Assembly (NCBI GenBank): GCA_015178975.1
Contig: WHVD01000036.1
Location: 658,501-722,500, forward strand
Reading direction: 5' to 3'
From: Hysterangium stoloniferum
Taxonomy: Eukaryota; Basidiomycota; Agaricomycetes; Hysterangiales; Hysterangiaceae
Length of the DNA: 64,000 nt
Below the pieces are notes generated by a model. That model did not search any database. It saw nothing but the letters and a program-made list of their open reading frames with translations, and was not told where the DNA came from. Shown in pieces: positions 45,691 through 57,138 of this stretch. Within the stretch, counting starts at the first letter, position 1, and every line of letters begins with the position of its first letter. The position numbers were made by a program, and so were the translations under genes.

Positions 45691-45699
45691 ATCTGACTG

Positions 45700-47640
45700 C
45701 TATTGACATTCATCTGTGGCTCATTATGATGTACCACTCCTTCCTCAACCATTCCCACCTGCCTCTGTTGTTGTGGGTCCATATGATGATCCATTTGTGG
45801 CTGCTCCACAACCACCACAGTTGCCTCAGCAAGGTGCAATTCCTCCTGCACCCCAAGTGGGGAGTAGTGCCATGGCAGCATTATAGGATCAGTATACAAA
45901 TTTGCCACCATTACAACCTCTTCAGCAAGGTCACAAACAGAAAATGTACCTGTTAAACCACAGGCCCTAAATGCCCAATTAGCACCTGCAGATCAATCTA
46001 TCCAGCCTACAGTTGATTCTGCTGCAGTGGCTGCTTTGCATGCTCAGTTGGCTGCTTTGCCACTATTACAACAACCTGCTGAATGGCATCATGCATAGGC
46101 AAATTCAGTTGCTCAGATTCAGAATCATCCACCATTACAGCAACCTGCTTAACTGCAGCTATCAATTTTCCAGTCAGCACCACATTCACAGCTTGGTTGT
46201 CCATCTGCACCACTGCATCATGGTCATCCACCTATTAATGCAGTTCCATGACCCCAGGCACAGGCAACCATATTGCAGTTGGCACCACCACAGCATCACC
46301 ATCCACCTGTTCATCCAGCAGCAAATGGCCAGCCACAGCCACAGTTGGCCCCACCCCCAGCCATTCCTCCATCTCCAATAATTTTCCCACTTGCCCCACC
46401 CTCAGCTATTACCTCACCTGCAGTCAATGCCCCACCCCCAGCCATCCCTCCACTTCCACTTCCTGTTGCACAATTATCCATTGGATGGCAGCCAGTTGTG
46501 GAGGTGAGGTTTCCAAGACATGACTTGGGACATATGAATATACAGTGTTCACACTGTGTGTTAAGAGTCATGCAGGCTCATGGAGGGTTTCTGGAGAAAC
46601 CCATGGATAATCCAGTAGGACTTGGCTTCAGATTATAGGCTGTGCCCTCATGAAATAGTAGCATCCAATTTCAAACTGGTGGATGGGGAGTCTGGGGGTA
46701 GTTGATAGGTCGGGAGGACAGTCGGAAAGCCCATGGGCTCTGATGAGGTCAATAGCATTGTGCTTCAAAGATGAGAGGTGGTAATTGGGTGGGATATATG
46801 CTATGTTACTGGGGAAGAACTTAGTCGATTTTCTGACTGGATTGTATATACAACATTAGCTAGACTATATAGACTATAGACTATGGAATGTATGCAATAC
46901 CAAATCCAGTAATAATGAAGAACAAAACAAGTAATCATGAAACAAGACTAGTAAACACTACTCTAGGTGTTAGGGACAGAATGGAGCAGAGCAGGGTGCA
47001 AAACATGACAGGTCATTTGACCATAATGGGAATGGAGCATAGTTAGGAGTTGATAGGTTGTCCAGGCAGAGTATGGTTACTGGTGCGTGAGACAGAGTCA
47101 GATATAGACAGGTCTTGACATACATGGGTCCCAGCAGGCACTCCAGTTGTGACTGTGCTTAGGTACCATATAGTGGGTTGGGTGCATATAGGGTGGGGTC
47201 CGGAGCCTGGTGGGTTTTCTGGTCTGTAACCTGGTAGATATAGAGAGTCGGGTGCATGTAGGATGGGGTCCAGAGCCTGGCAGACTTTCCCATCCTAACA
47301 CTGTGGAGCTTTATACTGGATGGATGAGTGTCTGACAGTTAGCTCTCAGACAACACCAAAATTTTAGCAAGTGTTGCAAGCAAGGAAAGATAACCCTTCC
47401 AATACTTGAACCAGTCCCTCACAATGTAAGGTCTCTTCTTGAGAATAGTACAGACAATGCCAAGGAATTTTGCAAAAATATTCGTGTATATAATAATGCA
47501 TTTGTATTTATATCACTTGGTGTAAAATTGGATGAGTGTGTCTTGCAAGGTGGATGGAGCCCATATGTCTTTAAAATACATGGTGAATTGTATTACCAGC
47601 ATGGTTCCTTGATCCTATATATGGGAGGTGTATCACCGGA
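45700..47640 (+). pseudogene. Helitron N-terminal region, split by an LTR
   Basis: A Pro/Gln/His-rich region (45720-46500) with scattered stops leads to DLGHMNIQCSHC, a zinc-binding-like motif. The LTR at 46559-47300 cuts it there. The frame resumes with CGALYWMDE, then CCKQGKITLPILEPVP, LLENSTDNAKEFCKNIRVYN, FVFISLGVKLDE and YVFKIHGELYYQHGSLIL. This order of motifs is that of the Helitron N-terminal region ahead of the Rep-helicase. A frame change lies at about 47360. Nothing of Rep or helicase follows; a Tc1 fragment begins soon after. Confidence 0.7.
46559..47300 (+). mobile_element. LTR, 742 bp, inserted in Helitron
   Basis: TGTTAAGAG...ATCCTAACA, flanked by ctgtg (46554-46558 and 47301-47305). 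It belongs to the family at 34491-36055 and 56649-56974 and is a fuller copy. The surrounding Helitron frame is continuous without it. Confidence 0.92.
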
Positions 47641-47648
47641 AAGTCCTT

Positions 47649-48200
47649 TCACTCTATCCAACTATACCACAAATCACTCAGAATTGGGATCAGTTCATTG
47701 GAAATTGTCTCATTAAGGAGCAGAAGGATTATAATATTGATCATGAGCATGCCAATGCCCAAGCCAATCTTGAAAAGGTCAATCCTGAAATGTTTTGGAT
47801 CATTGTCCTGTTGAAAGTAATGTTTGGCCCCTTCCATTTCTAGTTCTAGCATTCCAAAGCTTTCTACCACTCCATCCTCCAAAATCTCCACAAATCATCC
47901 CACACTATTCTACCCTATAGAGCCCCATACCATGAGATTATTTCCTCCTCCATACTTGACAGTTGGTGTTGTTGTTCAGTCAGATGTTGGTTCCCCCCAT
48001 TCTTTCCAAACATATACCTTTCCATCACATCCAATTCAGTTAATCTTAGTCTCATCTGTTTACAGCACCCTTTTGAAGTCCTCCACAGTCCATCTTTCAT
48101 AGTACTGAGCAAAATCAAGTCACTTCTGATGATGGGTCTTCTTCAACATGCATACATTCTTCTTTATTGCAGAGTAAAGTGGGAGTCCAGGAAGACCCAA
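47649..48200 (-). pseudogene. Tc1/mariner transposase fragment
   Basis: Minus-strand frames contain TDETKINWIG (first catalytic Asp), VKYGGGNNLMVWG and FQQDNDPKH (second Asp). The last part with the Glu is missing, and frames are broken by stops and shifts. The terminal inverted repeats are not recognisable. Confidence 0.7.
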
Positions 48201-48243
48201 AGATAATTGAGTCAGAAGACCTGGGGTTTTCAAGAATATGCTA

Positions 48244-48912
48244 TGTTAAGTTTGAGTCCCCACAGGCTCTGAGAATGGATAGATGCAATTGAAAGAACAG
48301 AGGTAGATATTGAGCTGGAGATAGTTGGGTGCTAACACTGCTAGGGTGAACCACTTTTGGAGCACCACAAAATCCTTTGCAGGGATGTCAAATTTTGTCA
48401 GAATTTAAGAAATGGATTTTGTGCACTGCAAGATTCTATTAATTTCCTTATAAGGAAATCAATTTGAAATTTTGTGGCAAACAAAATCCATTTCTTAAAT
48501 TTCACCTCACTGAGAAGGATTTTGAGTGTCCCCTATAGGGGATCAGCCCAGCAGTGTAAGTTGGTACTAAGTTGATATTATGATTGGAATATAAGTACAA
48601 ACAGGTCTCAGACAATATAGGACTAATGATTATTGTACAACTGATACAGCAAGACAAAAGGATAAAACAGGTGAACAAGAATGATACAGGATAGACTTTA
48701 TTGGGAATCAGGATTTAAGATACAAATAACACAATAAGATAACAAATGAATCCATGTTAACCAGACCAAAGGGGAAGGTCAGAACAAGAGACCTTCTAGC
48801 ATTTAGAGGGTCCAGGATGTCTGAGTGGAGTCTTGGTAATAGACAATCCTAAAATAGAGAGACATGCTTATAGGATAGGATCTGGAGCCCAGTGGGTTTC
48901 CCAATCCTAACA
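48244..48912 (+). mobile_element. Diverged LTR-like sequence
   Basis: Begins TGTTAAG and ends gggtttcccaatcctaaca, resembling the ends of the 742-bp LTR family, with a related gagtccccacaggctctga block near the start. No target duplication found. A hairpin-forming segment lies inside it. Confidence 0.4.
48403..48500. repeat. Nested perfect inverted repeats
   Basis: Outer arms of 20 bp (48403-48422 and 48481-48500, atttaagaaatggattttgt and its exact complement) enclose a central 18-bp perfect palindrome (48442-48459, atttccttataaggaaat). A third small palindrome (tcccctatagggga, 48529-48542) follows. This could fold as a long hairpin. Nature unknown; a miniature inverted-repeat element is one possibility. 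Confidence 0.8.
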
Positions 48913-49768
48913 AATTGATTTGTAGTAATATATCCTTATATCCTATCTAATATATTTAAAGTTAGAATTATTTGTTTTTTCATTGTTATTAAATCTATAG
49001 AATAGAATAGAATAGAATAACAATAACTTTCATGGTATTTTAAAGCAAAATAATAAAATATTTTATACACTAAAATGACAAGCTTTTGTCATACGCATGG
49101 TTCAGAGATGAGATCTATTAGAAAACCACCTGAACACAGTAAAATAAGCACATATCCAAATAAGGAAAATATATTTAAGTTTATAAAAGATCATGAAGGA
49201 AAATCACTAGAATGGAAACAATGCAGCTTCATTCTCGGAACTTCAAGCTACCTCGCACTACTCTGCATGTGGTACTAGGAATATGATTGGACAGCCTTGC
49301 TCAACTACCATTTTACCTTCCATTCGAAGTTCGACCTGCAAGAGAAATACCTTCTCAACCACCCACGCCCAACAAATCTTCCACCACACGTAGTGGGTCT
49401 GATTCGTCCAAAGCTTTGTATTGTTTCGACGGAAGCAAGGGCTAAGCGAGCACAGACGCTGTAAGTTGCTTTTCATATACGACGTCGGTCCACACGCTCA
49501 CACCTGGCGATTCTGTCGATTGTTATATGACCGACCTGAACCTTGTGCTGCTTCCTTGTTTACACTCCATTAGTGCCTATTGCACACATCTCCTGTACTC
49601 CACGTGGGACCCCACCGTGGATTGTTATTATTAATCGGAATACTGAGGAAGGATTCATATTCGCTTTGTTTGTGCGTTTTTCTTTTTATTTCTTATAATA
49701 TTCTTTAAAATGCGAAGGGATACGGACACGCATTATCAGATCATATCATATCGCCAACAACAAACGCC
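48913..49768. other. Transition from repeats to host DNA
   Basis: An (atagaatag)-type pentamer run lies at about 48996-49020. An unrecognised 67-codon plus-strand frame is at 49075-49278. From about 49300 the sequence has host-like CpG content and becomes the upstream region of the C2H2 gene. Confidence 0.4.
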
Positions 49769-51307
49769 ATGACAAGCACATCCCACACTCCATCCACTCT
49801 TTCTCCTCTCCCGTTCAAACACAAGCCCAAGCCCAAGCCCAGCACCCAAGCCCGAATACAAATCAGCCCGCTTTACATCCTCCACATAGACACGGATGAA
49901 AATACAATGCCGCTCCGCCCCCATCTCAATCACAACCCCAATTCTCCACAAATAATCCATGACCCCACTCGCAGGGGATGCATACGAGGAGTTGTAGCGC
50001 GGGGGCGCAGCTGTGGAAGAGTGCACCTTTGGATTTCGATTTGCATTCGCAGGGGCAGGAGCAGGGGCCGGGACACGGACACAGGTGGAAGAAGAAGGGT
50101 CTGACGTTCAAGTGTGAGAGCTGTGCCAAGGCGTGTGTTTTATTAATAAATACCGACATTAAAAGGTTTACCGGCACCCGAGCTGTCTCGTCAAATACCC
50201 CTAGGAACACTCCCCATACTGGCACGAAGCAAGCAAGTTTCTCGTGTCGACTCATGAGCAAGTACAGCTCCTGGCGGTGAGCGGGTTTCGTTCGCTCCAT
50301 CTATCTCTCAGCACCGCGTGCTAATGAGCCTTCCCACAGGCCGAAGCTATCCCCTCCCACCTCTCACCCACGACCTCCGGCGGAGGTACATCCCTCCCTA
50401 AATACCTCTCTGGCGGACTTCTCCCCACCCCAAACCCACTTCCTATGTCCGAGTTATCGTTGGCTAATACCAACGTTGGTAATGGTCCTAATACTGCAAA
50501 TGTCAATGCTGGTGTCAACGCTACCTCTTCTCCCATTCAGGCGGCGCCTACCCGAACAGCAACGGCGCGTCGTACTCTAGCCCCACCGACCCCGGAGATA
50601 TATCCACAAGTGTGGATGAGGCGGATGGTGATGCCGAAATGGAGACGCGGGTGTCGCCTGGTCGGGTTGGGACCGGGGTCGGTGGACGGTCGTTACCGTT
50701 ACCTACGACTGCTGCGAGGAGCGGCATGCGGGGCAGCATGAACACGAACAAGAACACGAACACGAATACAACCACGAACACACCCACGAGACTGAAGGCT
50801 GGAGCTGTGTTCGTGGCGATTCCCATCCCGGGTCCGGTCCCTGTGACACAGTTCACCCGGGGTTGCTGGGACTGCCTAATCCCAGCCCGAGCCCGCCTTC
50901 TAGCCCGGATCAGAATCCGACGTCGCAATAGCGTGGGTATCATCCGCATGTGGCGGTTGCTGGACCTCGCCCATTACCCCAGCCCGTACGCAGTCGCAGT
51001 TGCATCATCAACATAACATACCCACCCCCATGCCCACCCGCATACATACGCAGACACATTGCCGACGCATATGCCTACGTCGGGATATGGATACCCCATG
51101 ACTACTGCGAGTACGATGACTGTTGCGGCTATGAGCGGTGGTGCTGGTGCAGATATTGATGTGCATAATATAGATGATGTGCATATGGATGATATGGATG
51201 ACGTGCATGTGGAGATTGATGATATGTCGCTCGATGGGCTCGCGGACGGGACTGCAACTGGGGGTGGGAAGGTGGAGGATGAGTTGGAGATGAAGATGGA
51301 GGTTTGA
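49769..51307 (+). pseudogene. C2H2 zinc-finger regulator, decayed
   Basis: A Pro/Ser/Thr- and Lys-rich N-terminal frame (49769-50104) precedes KCESCAK in another frame (about 50110-50130). After a 41-nt-like intron (GTGTG...AAAAG) follow VYRHPSCLVKYP, a stop, EHSPYW, ASKFLVSTHEQVQLL, then a second intron (GGTGAG...CACAG, about 50277-50339) and AEAIPSHLSP. This is the C-terminal finger block typical of an Agaricomycete C2H2 protein (VYRHPSCLIKHRWEH in intact copies). Here the His of KH is Tyr and the position that should follow is a stop (tag at about 50203). Tail frames (50560-50960, 51059-51307) carry simple Asn/Thr runs and acidic Asp/Met repeats. The gene is probably dead, unless read otherwise. 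Confidence 0.55.
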
Positions 51308-52225
51308 GTGCTTCATGTTGGGTGTTGGTCTGATGTGAGAGATTCATATCGCTCAAAAGCGACGGGTGTTGGTTTACGTGGTGTACGTTTTACTGTTCAT
51401 GGACCACTTTTCTTTCCCGTTCCTTTGCTGTCCTCATCATGTTTTGTTTTAAAACCTTAACGGCTGCATTTTTGTACGTGTCTATTCCATCTATGGTATA
51501 GCCGCATCGCAATTTGAAGATTAAAAAGTCCCTAGTGGTCCTGATGTTTTAAAATCAATCAAGTCGCACACAATTGTTTCAAAAATAAAGACCGTCACAC
51601 TGGCAGGTGACGTGAAAAATATTCGTGTATGTCCTAGAATTGAACCAATGCCTACGGTGAAAATACGATACTATGATTTACTAAATACTTTATTGTTAAC
51701 TTTAGTGGGTAAGCTTTTCACTTATTTATATCATAATATTTTCTAGAAGAAATTAAATAATAGGTTTTGTGACAATACTTTTGAATGATGGATTATGGGC
51801 ATACCATTCATTACCTTTTCTATTTTTCTGTCCATTTCATTAATTTCTCACCATTGTATATGTGTGAGTTCAGACACCACATGTGATGCATGGCATGGGT
51901 TAAATTTGGTGGCATTTAGACCACCAAGTAATTGAACCTCAACAGAGTGTTTTATGAACTGGTTCAATGTCCTGAAAATGTCCTGAATATCAGGTAATTT
52001 TCTTCATTTACTCAAGTGTTCATTATTATATAGATGTAATCAGTGCCAGGTAATTAAATAGAGAGATGTCATACTGGCAATGGCAAATCTTTGACCTTTT
52101 GGTATATTGGCTCACAGTATGTAGATCAATCCACCTTAGTCCAAGTGAAAATCTGGGTTTATCCTGATAAATCCATCATACTACAAATGCAAATGTGGTT
52201 ATATCCTAATGAATCTACCTTAGTC
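51308..52225. other. Gene-free DNA, host to repeat transition
   Basis: Host-like to about 51700, then AT-rich. Two related segments of about 45 bp (atctgggtttatcctgataaatcc and a sister at about 52185-52220) form a short tandem. No gene. Confidence 0.4.
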
Positions 52226-52557
52226 TGTTAGAATATGAGAATAGAATAATTAGTTAATCCCATATCTCATCTTGTGACTGCATAGATTCGACTGGTTGAT
52301 AAATCATGTGATAGTTATATTGAGTTTAGTGTTTACTAGTTCCATAGTACACACAAATGTGCAGTGCACAGACCAGTGCACAGATCATGTATTCTAGAAT
52401 ATAGTCTAGTCCAGTTGAGGAGTAGGATCCTCATCTGGAAGCCTAGTTACATATATCACCAGTTTTATATTAGATACTGCTCTACTCTAAGTGGCTACAC
52501 TCCAACAGTAGAGAGTCCTCATACTGTGATTCCCCTGGCTTGCAGATTATTTTAGCA
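52226..52557 (+). mobile_element. Solo LTR, 332 bp
   Basis: Starts TGTTAGAATATGAG and ends TTTTAGCA, flanked by tagtc (52221-52225 and 52558-52562). The flanking tandem segments join in register without it. The sequence resembles Ty1/copia-type LTRs, but this is only an impression. Confidence 0.85.
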
Positions 52558-54041
52558 TAGTCCAAATGCAAACCTGGTTTCATCATCATGATAAATCTAT
52601 TAGAACAAATGAATAGAAAGCTGAAGATCATCCAGAACATTGTGAGGAATGAGATAAAAGCTAGCTAGGTTTTATTCAACTATAACTACATCCCTGTGAG
52701 GATGAGATGAAAGCAAGCTGTAAGCTTACTTTCTCTATAGCCCCACAGGTGTGATGAAGCACTGGGTGCTTGTCTAAGTGCCCATGTTCCTGGGAACTTA
52801 TATAGTTGCCTAACTAGGTAATTCACTAACTACTGCACCTACAGTGCTGGGAAAAATACTACAAAGATCTGAAAAATACAGGGTAGCATTATATAACATC
52901 ATAAAGCTATAATATCATACTCTAACATTCCCACCTAATGTGACAGCTCCATCCCAATTCCAGCATCAACCTTAAATATTCCTGTTAAGCTTTGTTGCAC
53001 TGTGTGCACACAAAATACCTAGTGTGAAGAGATGTGTAAATCTGATGGTCTATTAGAGAGACTATAGATTATTTATATACATACAGAGGATATGTGACTA
53101 GCACTGGATGTGGAATGAAGGGAATGTTGTGAACAAAGAGAACAAAGAGAAAAATAGACTTTTGGACAAAACAAGACAACAATATAATATTTGAGCAATG
53201 AGGAGACAAAGGAATCAAAGGCATGCCATTCAAGAACTCGAGACAAGGGGGTGAAACATATGGTGTCATGGGCTGCTGCCCGTTCCTCACGCCGTATCAA
53301 TCGGGTACACGTGGCCTGGAGAACCAAAAGAGAACCCCCCTTTAACGAACACCATTTCAAATTGGCCTTAATACAAAAATTTAAATATCCTCATTTACCC
53401 CCGAAGCCAAATGATTTCGAAATTCGGTCCGAATTATGACTGGGGTCTAGCGCCGAGGCCTGACTTAATGATATATTCAAGCCCCATGTTTCCGTCACAG
53501 CCCTCAAGTTCATAGTCCACCAGCCTTCATTACGCCACATGAGTTGGGTACGCCTGTTCTGGAGAACATTGGGATATCCCTTGGTCTTGTTCTTCGTCTT
53601 CCCTTTTTCTTCAATGAATATCGTTGCACACTGACATTAATTGAAATTATTCCTGTCGAAAATATACCGCAGTTGTTCATGCGGATGAAGGGGACGATAA
53701 ATTCCCTTGAAGAATACAACTAACTACTGCTACTAAATTCACTGTTCAGAATATAAATATTCCGGTTCCCGGAACAACAGCAACTGCATTGTTCCAATAG
53801 TACCCTTGCCGCCCTTAAAGGCTATGTCGCACTCTGAGCAAAATATCTCAACAATTCGAGCTGGAGGGTTTGTAATTTCCTCAAGGAACGTGTCCCAGAC
53901 TCCCAACCTAGAACCGTTTGCTGTGCTGCTTTCCCACGGCATGAGTATTAGCGCCAAGAGTAGGGGTTTCAATCAACCAGCCGATCTGTAGACTTATTTC
54001 CTTCGTGAGCAGGCCCAACTATTTCTCTTGTCCCATCTACC
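52558..54041. other. Repeat tail and PP2C upstream region
   Basis: AT-rich with a possible LTR end (ctctaaca) near 52926 and no gene. From about 53200 the sequence is host-like. Short overlapping frames at 53191-53439 and 53739-53991 show no domain. The last 50 bp before the PP2C start are pyrimidine-rich, as in fungal promoters. Confidence 0.35.
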
Positions 54042-55488
54042 ATGTCGAATATTTGCTATTCTGAAAATTATCCTGTTGGTCACTACGAGACACATCACAC
54101 GAAGGATGATATGAACAAGCAGTTCGCCTCCAAATCCAGCACGTCCGTAAGCCCTTTCGACCCCAACTTCAAAGTCCATCAAGCATCCTTTCAAGCGTAC
54201 AAGATTGATAATGAAGACAGAATAGCCGTCCTGAGAACACATTATGGATGGATTGTAGGGGTTTTTGATGGTACGCAGAGCAACTCTTTTGACACATCGG
54301 CTTGTTGAAAAAGGAATGATGGCTTCAGGTCATTACGATGATCATGTATCGGAATATGCTTCTAAAAATCTTATCAAAGAGGTTGACGTCCGAATCACTG
54401 CTGCAATTGCGAAGAATGAAAATACTCTTTGCGACTCTATACCCATTTGTCTCGTCGATACCATTGAGAATTTCGACGCAACACTCCATCATACTCTGAT
54501 TAAGAAAATGCGTGAAATGGATTCAAAGCCCTGGAGTGAATGGACCATGGATGACGTCCCTCGCTTTCTTGGTATGAAGGAGATGGGCGAACATGACCCT
54601 TATCCCATCATGAGGCGTGCCTGTGCTGGATCGACTGCGTTAATTGCCGTTACTATCTCAAGTAGCGAGCACAATATGTGGGTTGCTTCCCTGGGGGACT
54701 CTGAAGGATGTGAGTGTATTTATTTTTCTTCTTCCTTCAATGGAACCATACGTAACACCGTCTTCCATAGATCTCGGTCGCATGGTCAACAATAGTTGGA
54801 CTGCCACACCCTTGAATGACCTGCACAATTTATACAACGCCGGTGAAGTTGAACGCCTTCAGGAAGACCATCCCGGCGAGGATGATCTGATTGTGCGCCG
54901 TCGAACCAAGGGTCAGCTTGGGGTCACACGAGGTATGCAGGCGATGTCAATGCGATGCCTTTTCTGGTCTCACATTAATATGGCACATCTCTAGCGCTTG
55001 GGGATGCAATTCTCAAAGTCCCTATTGATCTCGCTAGGGTTTTAAGCACGATGTGGGGACGTCCAATTCCTCCCGAAGCGACCGATCGATGGGCCCAACA
55101 GAAACATACCCCACCTTATATCTCATCGACACCATCTGTCAAGCATTTCTCTATCAAGAAAGGAGATATACTTGTTTTTTGTTCGGACGGATTGCGGTCG
55201 TCACTCAAGGAGCAAGGAGTGTCCGACCAAGATGTTGGAAATACGATTGTATCTCTCGCTGGCATGGATTTGGTGGATGCTGAAGCTATGTTATTTTACG
55301 AAAAATCCATCGGCCATTCCTTTATACCTTCCGCCGATATTAATAATTTCGCGGACGGCGTGATTCGGAATATACTATTCGGTCTCGATAATGATCGCAT
55401 GGCCAAGGAGACAATGGCGACGATGAACAGCATTGCAGACCATTTACGGGACGATATGTCTGTTGTTGTGGTTCATATCCTGGAGTAA
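54042..55488 (+). CDS. PP2C-type protein phosphatase (PPM family)
   Basis: Four exons (54042-54270, 54329-54709, 54771-54932, 54995-55488) join in frame over three GT-AG introns of 58, 61 and 62 nt, giving 421 residues. The reading GWIVGVFDGH with the metal-binding Asp spans the first intron. CAGSTALIAVT and WVASLGDSE follow, then LGVTRALGDAILK, GDILVFCSDGL and the closing DDMSVVVV with two more metal-binding Asp. The VFDGH motif is followed by YDDH rather than GG. The longer insert and TPPYISSTPSV resemble the mitochondrial pyruvate dehydrogenase phosphatase/Ptc5 branch, but no targeting peptide is evident. Manganese- or magnesium-dependent removal of phosphate from Ser/Thr is expected. No stops or shifts are present. 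The start is set by accATGtc after a CT-rich leader. Confidence 0.88.
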
Positions 55489-56321
55489 GAGTGGTCGTTC
55501 GTTCCTCGCGACCTGCCACACTGCTCCGCTGTGGTCTCCGGCTTGTTGGGTATGCCCCCGAATCCCCATGCCCGTCAACTTTAATCCGCGTCAACAACTC
55601 ATAAGTACTTACATGGTATATTGTTAGAAAATACATTGGGAATTTAAACATTTTGAGATTTTAAACCGTTTCTCACTGTGAACAATTGTGATATAATATA
55701 TGGAAAGCACTGTGTAAGGGAGTGAGACGCCCTACACTGCGATTTGGTAATAGTTAGCTCTATTGTTGTCCACATCCCATTGTAGTCCACATCCCATTGT
55801 TGCTCACATCCCATTGTTCTCCACTAGTATATACCATGTACATGTGGATTTGAATACAGTAGTGGTTTATTCCCCATCAGTCATTCTAGTGTCTGTCTGC
55901 ACCTGCAGCAGATACTAGTCTTACAACTGTTGCAACACAAATTCATGTTAGTAGTGGAAGAATATTTTCCCCTTGTCGGATATGCCTTATTACCTGTAGG
56001 ACTTCAAAGATTGTACAGTAGTCCACCAATTTTGGGAGTGATTATGCCAAGGATCCACTGATTTACTGGAAAATCATTGACATCCAGGGTAGAAAAGGGT
56101 GGAGTCTTAGGAATTCAATGGTGTTTGGAGAAGAAGAATTGGGAAGAGAACAATATTCAGGGGGAACAACAGTCAGGGAAGAAACAACAGTCTGGTATAC
56201 CAATTCTAGCAGTGTAAAACCATGTTTGAGATGTACATATCCTTACCATGTACAGTGTGATAATATAAAATGGTTACATTCCACAGAGAGGGTATCCCTC
56301 ACAATTAGTGTGGATTAAGAA
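55489..56321. other. Gene-free region with short tandem repeat
   Basis: Host-like to about 55680, then AT-rich. Four copies of an 18-bp unit (gtccacatcccattgtag and variants) lie at 55761-55822. A possible LTR-like tail with cagcagatactagtcttaca ends near 55923. The small plus-strand frame at 56118-56318 is unrecognised. Confidence 0.45.
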
Positions 56322-57136
56322 AGATTGTGATAGATTCACATAGATTGCCATAGATTCACATAGATTAGCATAGATTCATATAGGTCGACATAGGTTGACA
56401 TCAATTGCCATCAATTGCCATAGATTCACATAGATTGGCATAGATTCACATAGATTGGCATAGATTCACATAGATTGGCATAGATATTACATAGATTCAC
56501 ATATATTGATTGGGATTGATTGGGATAAATTGATATAGACTGTCATTGGTTGGGAGAGATTGGCATAGATTGGGATAAATTAATATTGATTGGCATTGAT
56601 TGGCATTGATTGATATAGATTGGCATAGATTGGCATAGATTGGCATAGTGTTAGGATATGTACAGGGTGGGTTTCCGGAGAAACCTGCGGAATATCTGGT
56701 AGGACTTGGCTTCAGCTTATAGGCTGTGCCCTCACTAGATTGTGTTGTCCAATTTCAGACGGACAGACGGGAATCCCGGGGAGTCTGGGCGGGGGTCGTG
56801 GGTCATAAGGTCATAGGTCAGTAGGTCGTGGGTCGTGAGTCGAGATTGGTGAGAGAGATAGATGTGCCGGAGCCCGTGGGCTCCGACTAGTGTGAGTGGG
56901 GTGATTCAAGTAGGGTTGGGTGCGGGTGCGTATAAGTTAGTGCCTGGAGTCCAGCAGGATTTCCGGTCGTAACACATAGATTGGCATAGATTCCCATAGA
57001 TTCCCATAGATTCCCATAGATTCCCATAGATTCCCATAGATTCCCATAGATTCCCATAGATTCCCATAGATTGGTATTGATTGCCATAGATTCCCATAGA
57101 TTCCCATAGATTGGTATTGATTGCCATAGATTCACT
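56322..57136. repeat. CATAGATTGG-type minisatellite, 10-20 bp units
   Basis: Dozens of variants of catagattgg and catagattcc run from about 56322 to 56648 and from 56975 to 57136. They continue for a short way after 58574 (ttggcattga). The array is interrupted by an LTR and by a Tc1 element, both with clean target duplications. Confidence 0.92.
56649..56974 (+). mobile_element. Solo LTR, 326 bp, internally deleted
   Basis: TGTTAGGATATG...GTCGTAACA, flanked by catag (56644-56648 and 56975-56979). It shares its first 230 and last 90 bp, approximately, with the 742-bp LTR family but lacks the middle part. Confidence 0.92.
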
Positions 57137-57138
57137 TA

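Noticed and set aside
49926-51316. Several minus-strand ORFs over the C2H2 locus
   Set aside because: They are shadows of simple, GC-rich plus-strand coding; the zinc-finger block is only on the plus strand.
51600-51690. tRNA-like B-box (minus strand, ggttcaattctagg) with a ttttcacc anticodon-like stretch
   Set aside because: The T-arm stem has a mismatch and two wobbles, and no matching acceptor or anticodon stem could be drawn, so no tRNA is called.
53739-53972. Minus-strand ORF beginning with a signal-peptide-like MKPLLLALIL
   Set aside because: It is short, overlaps a plus-strand frame, has no domain and sits in the PP2C upstream region.
55051-55363. Alternative-frame ORFs inside the PP2C gene
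   Set aside because: Out of frame with the clear PP2C motifs and splice sites.
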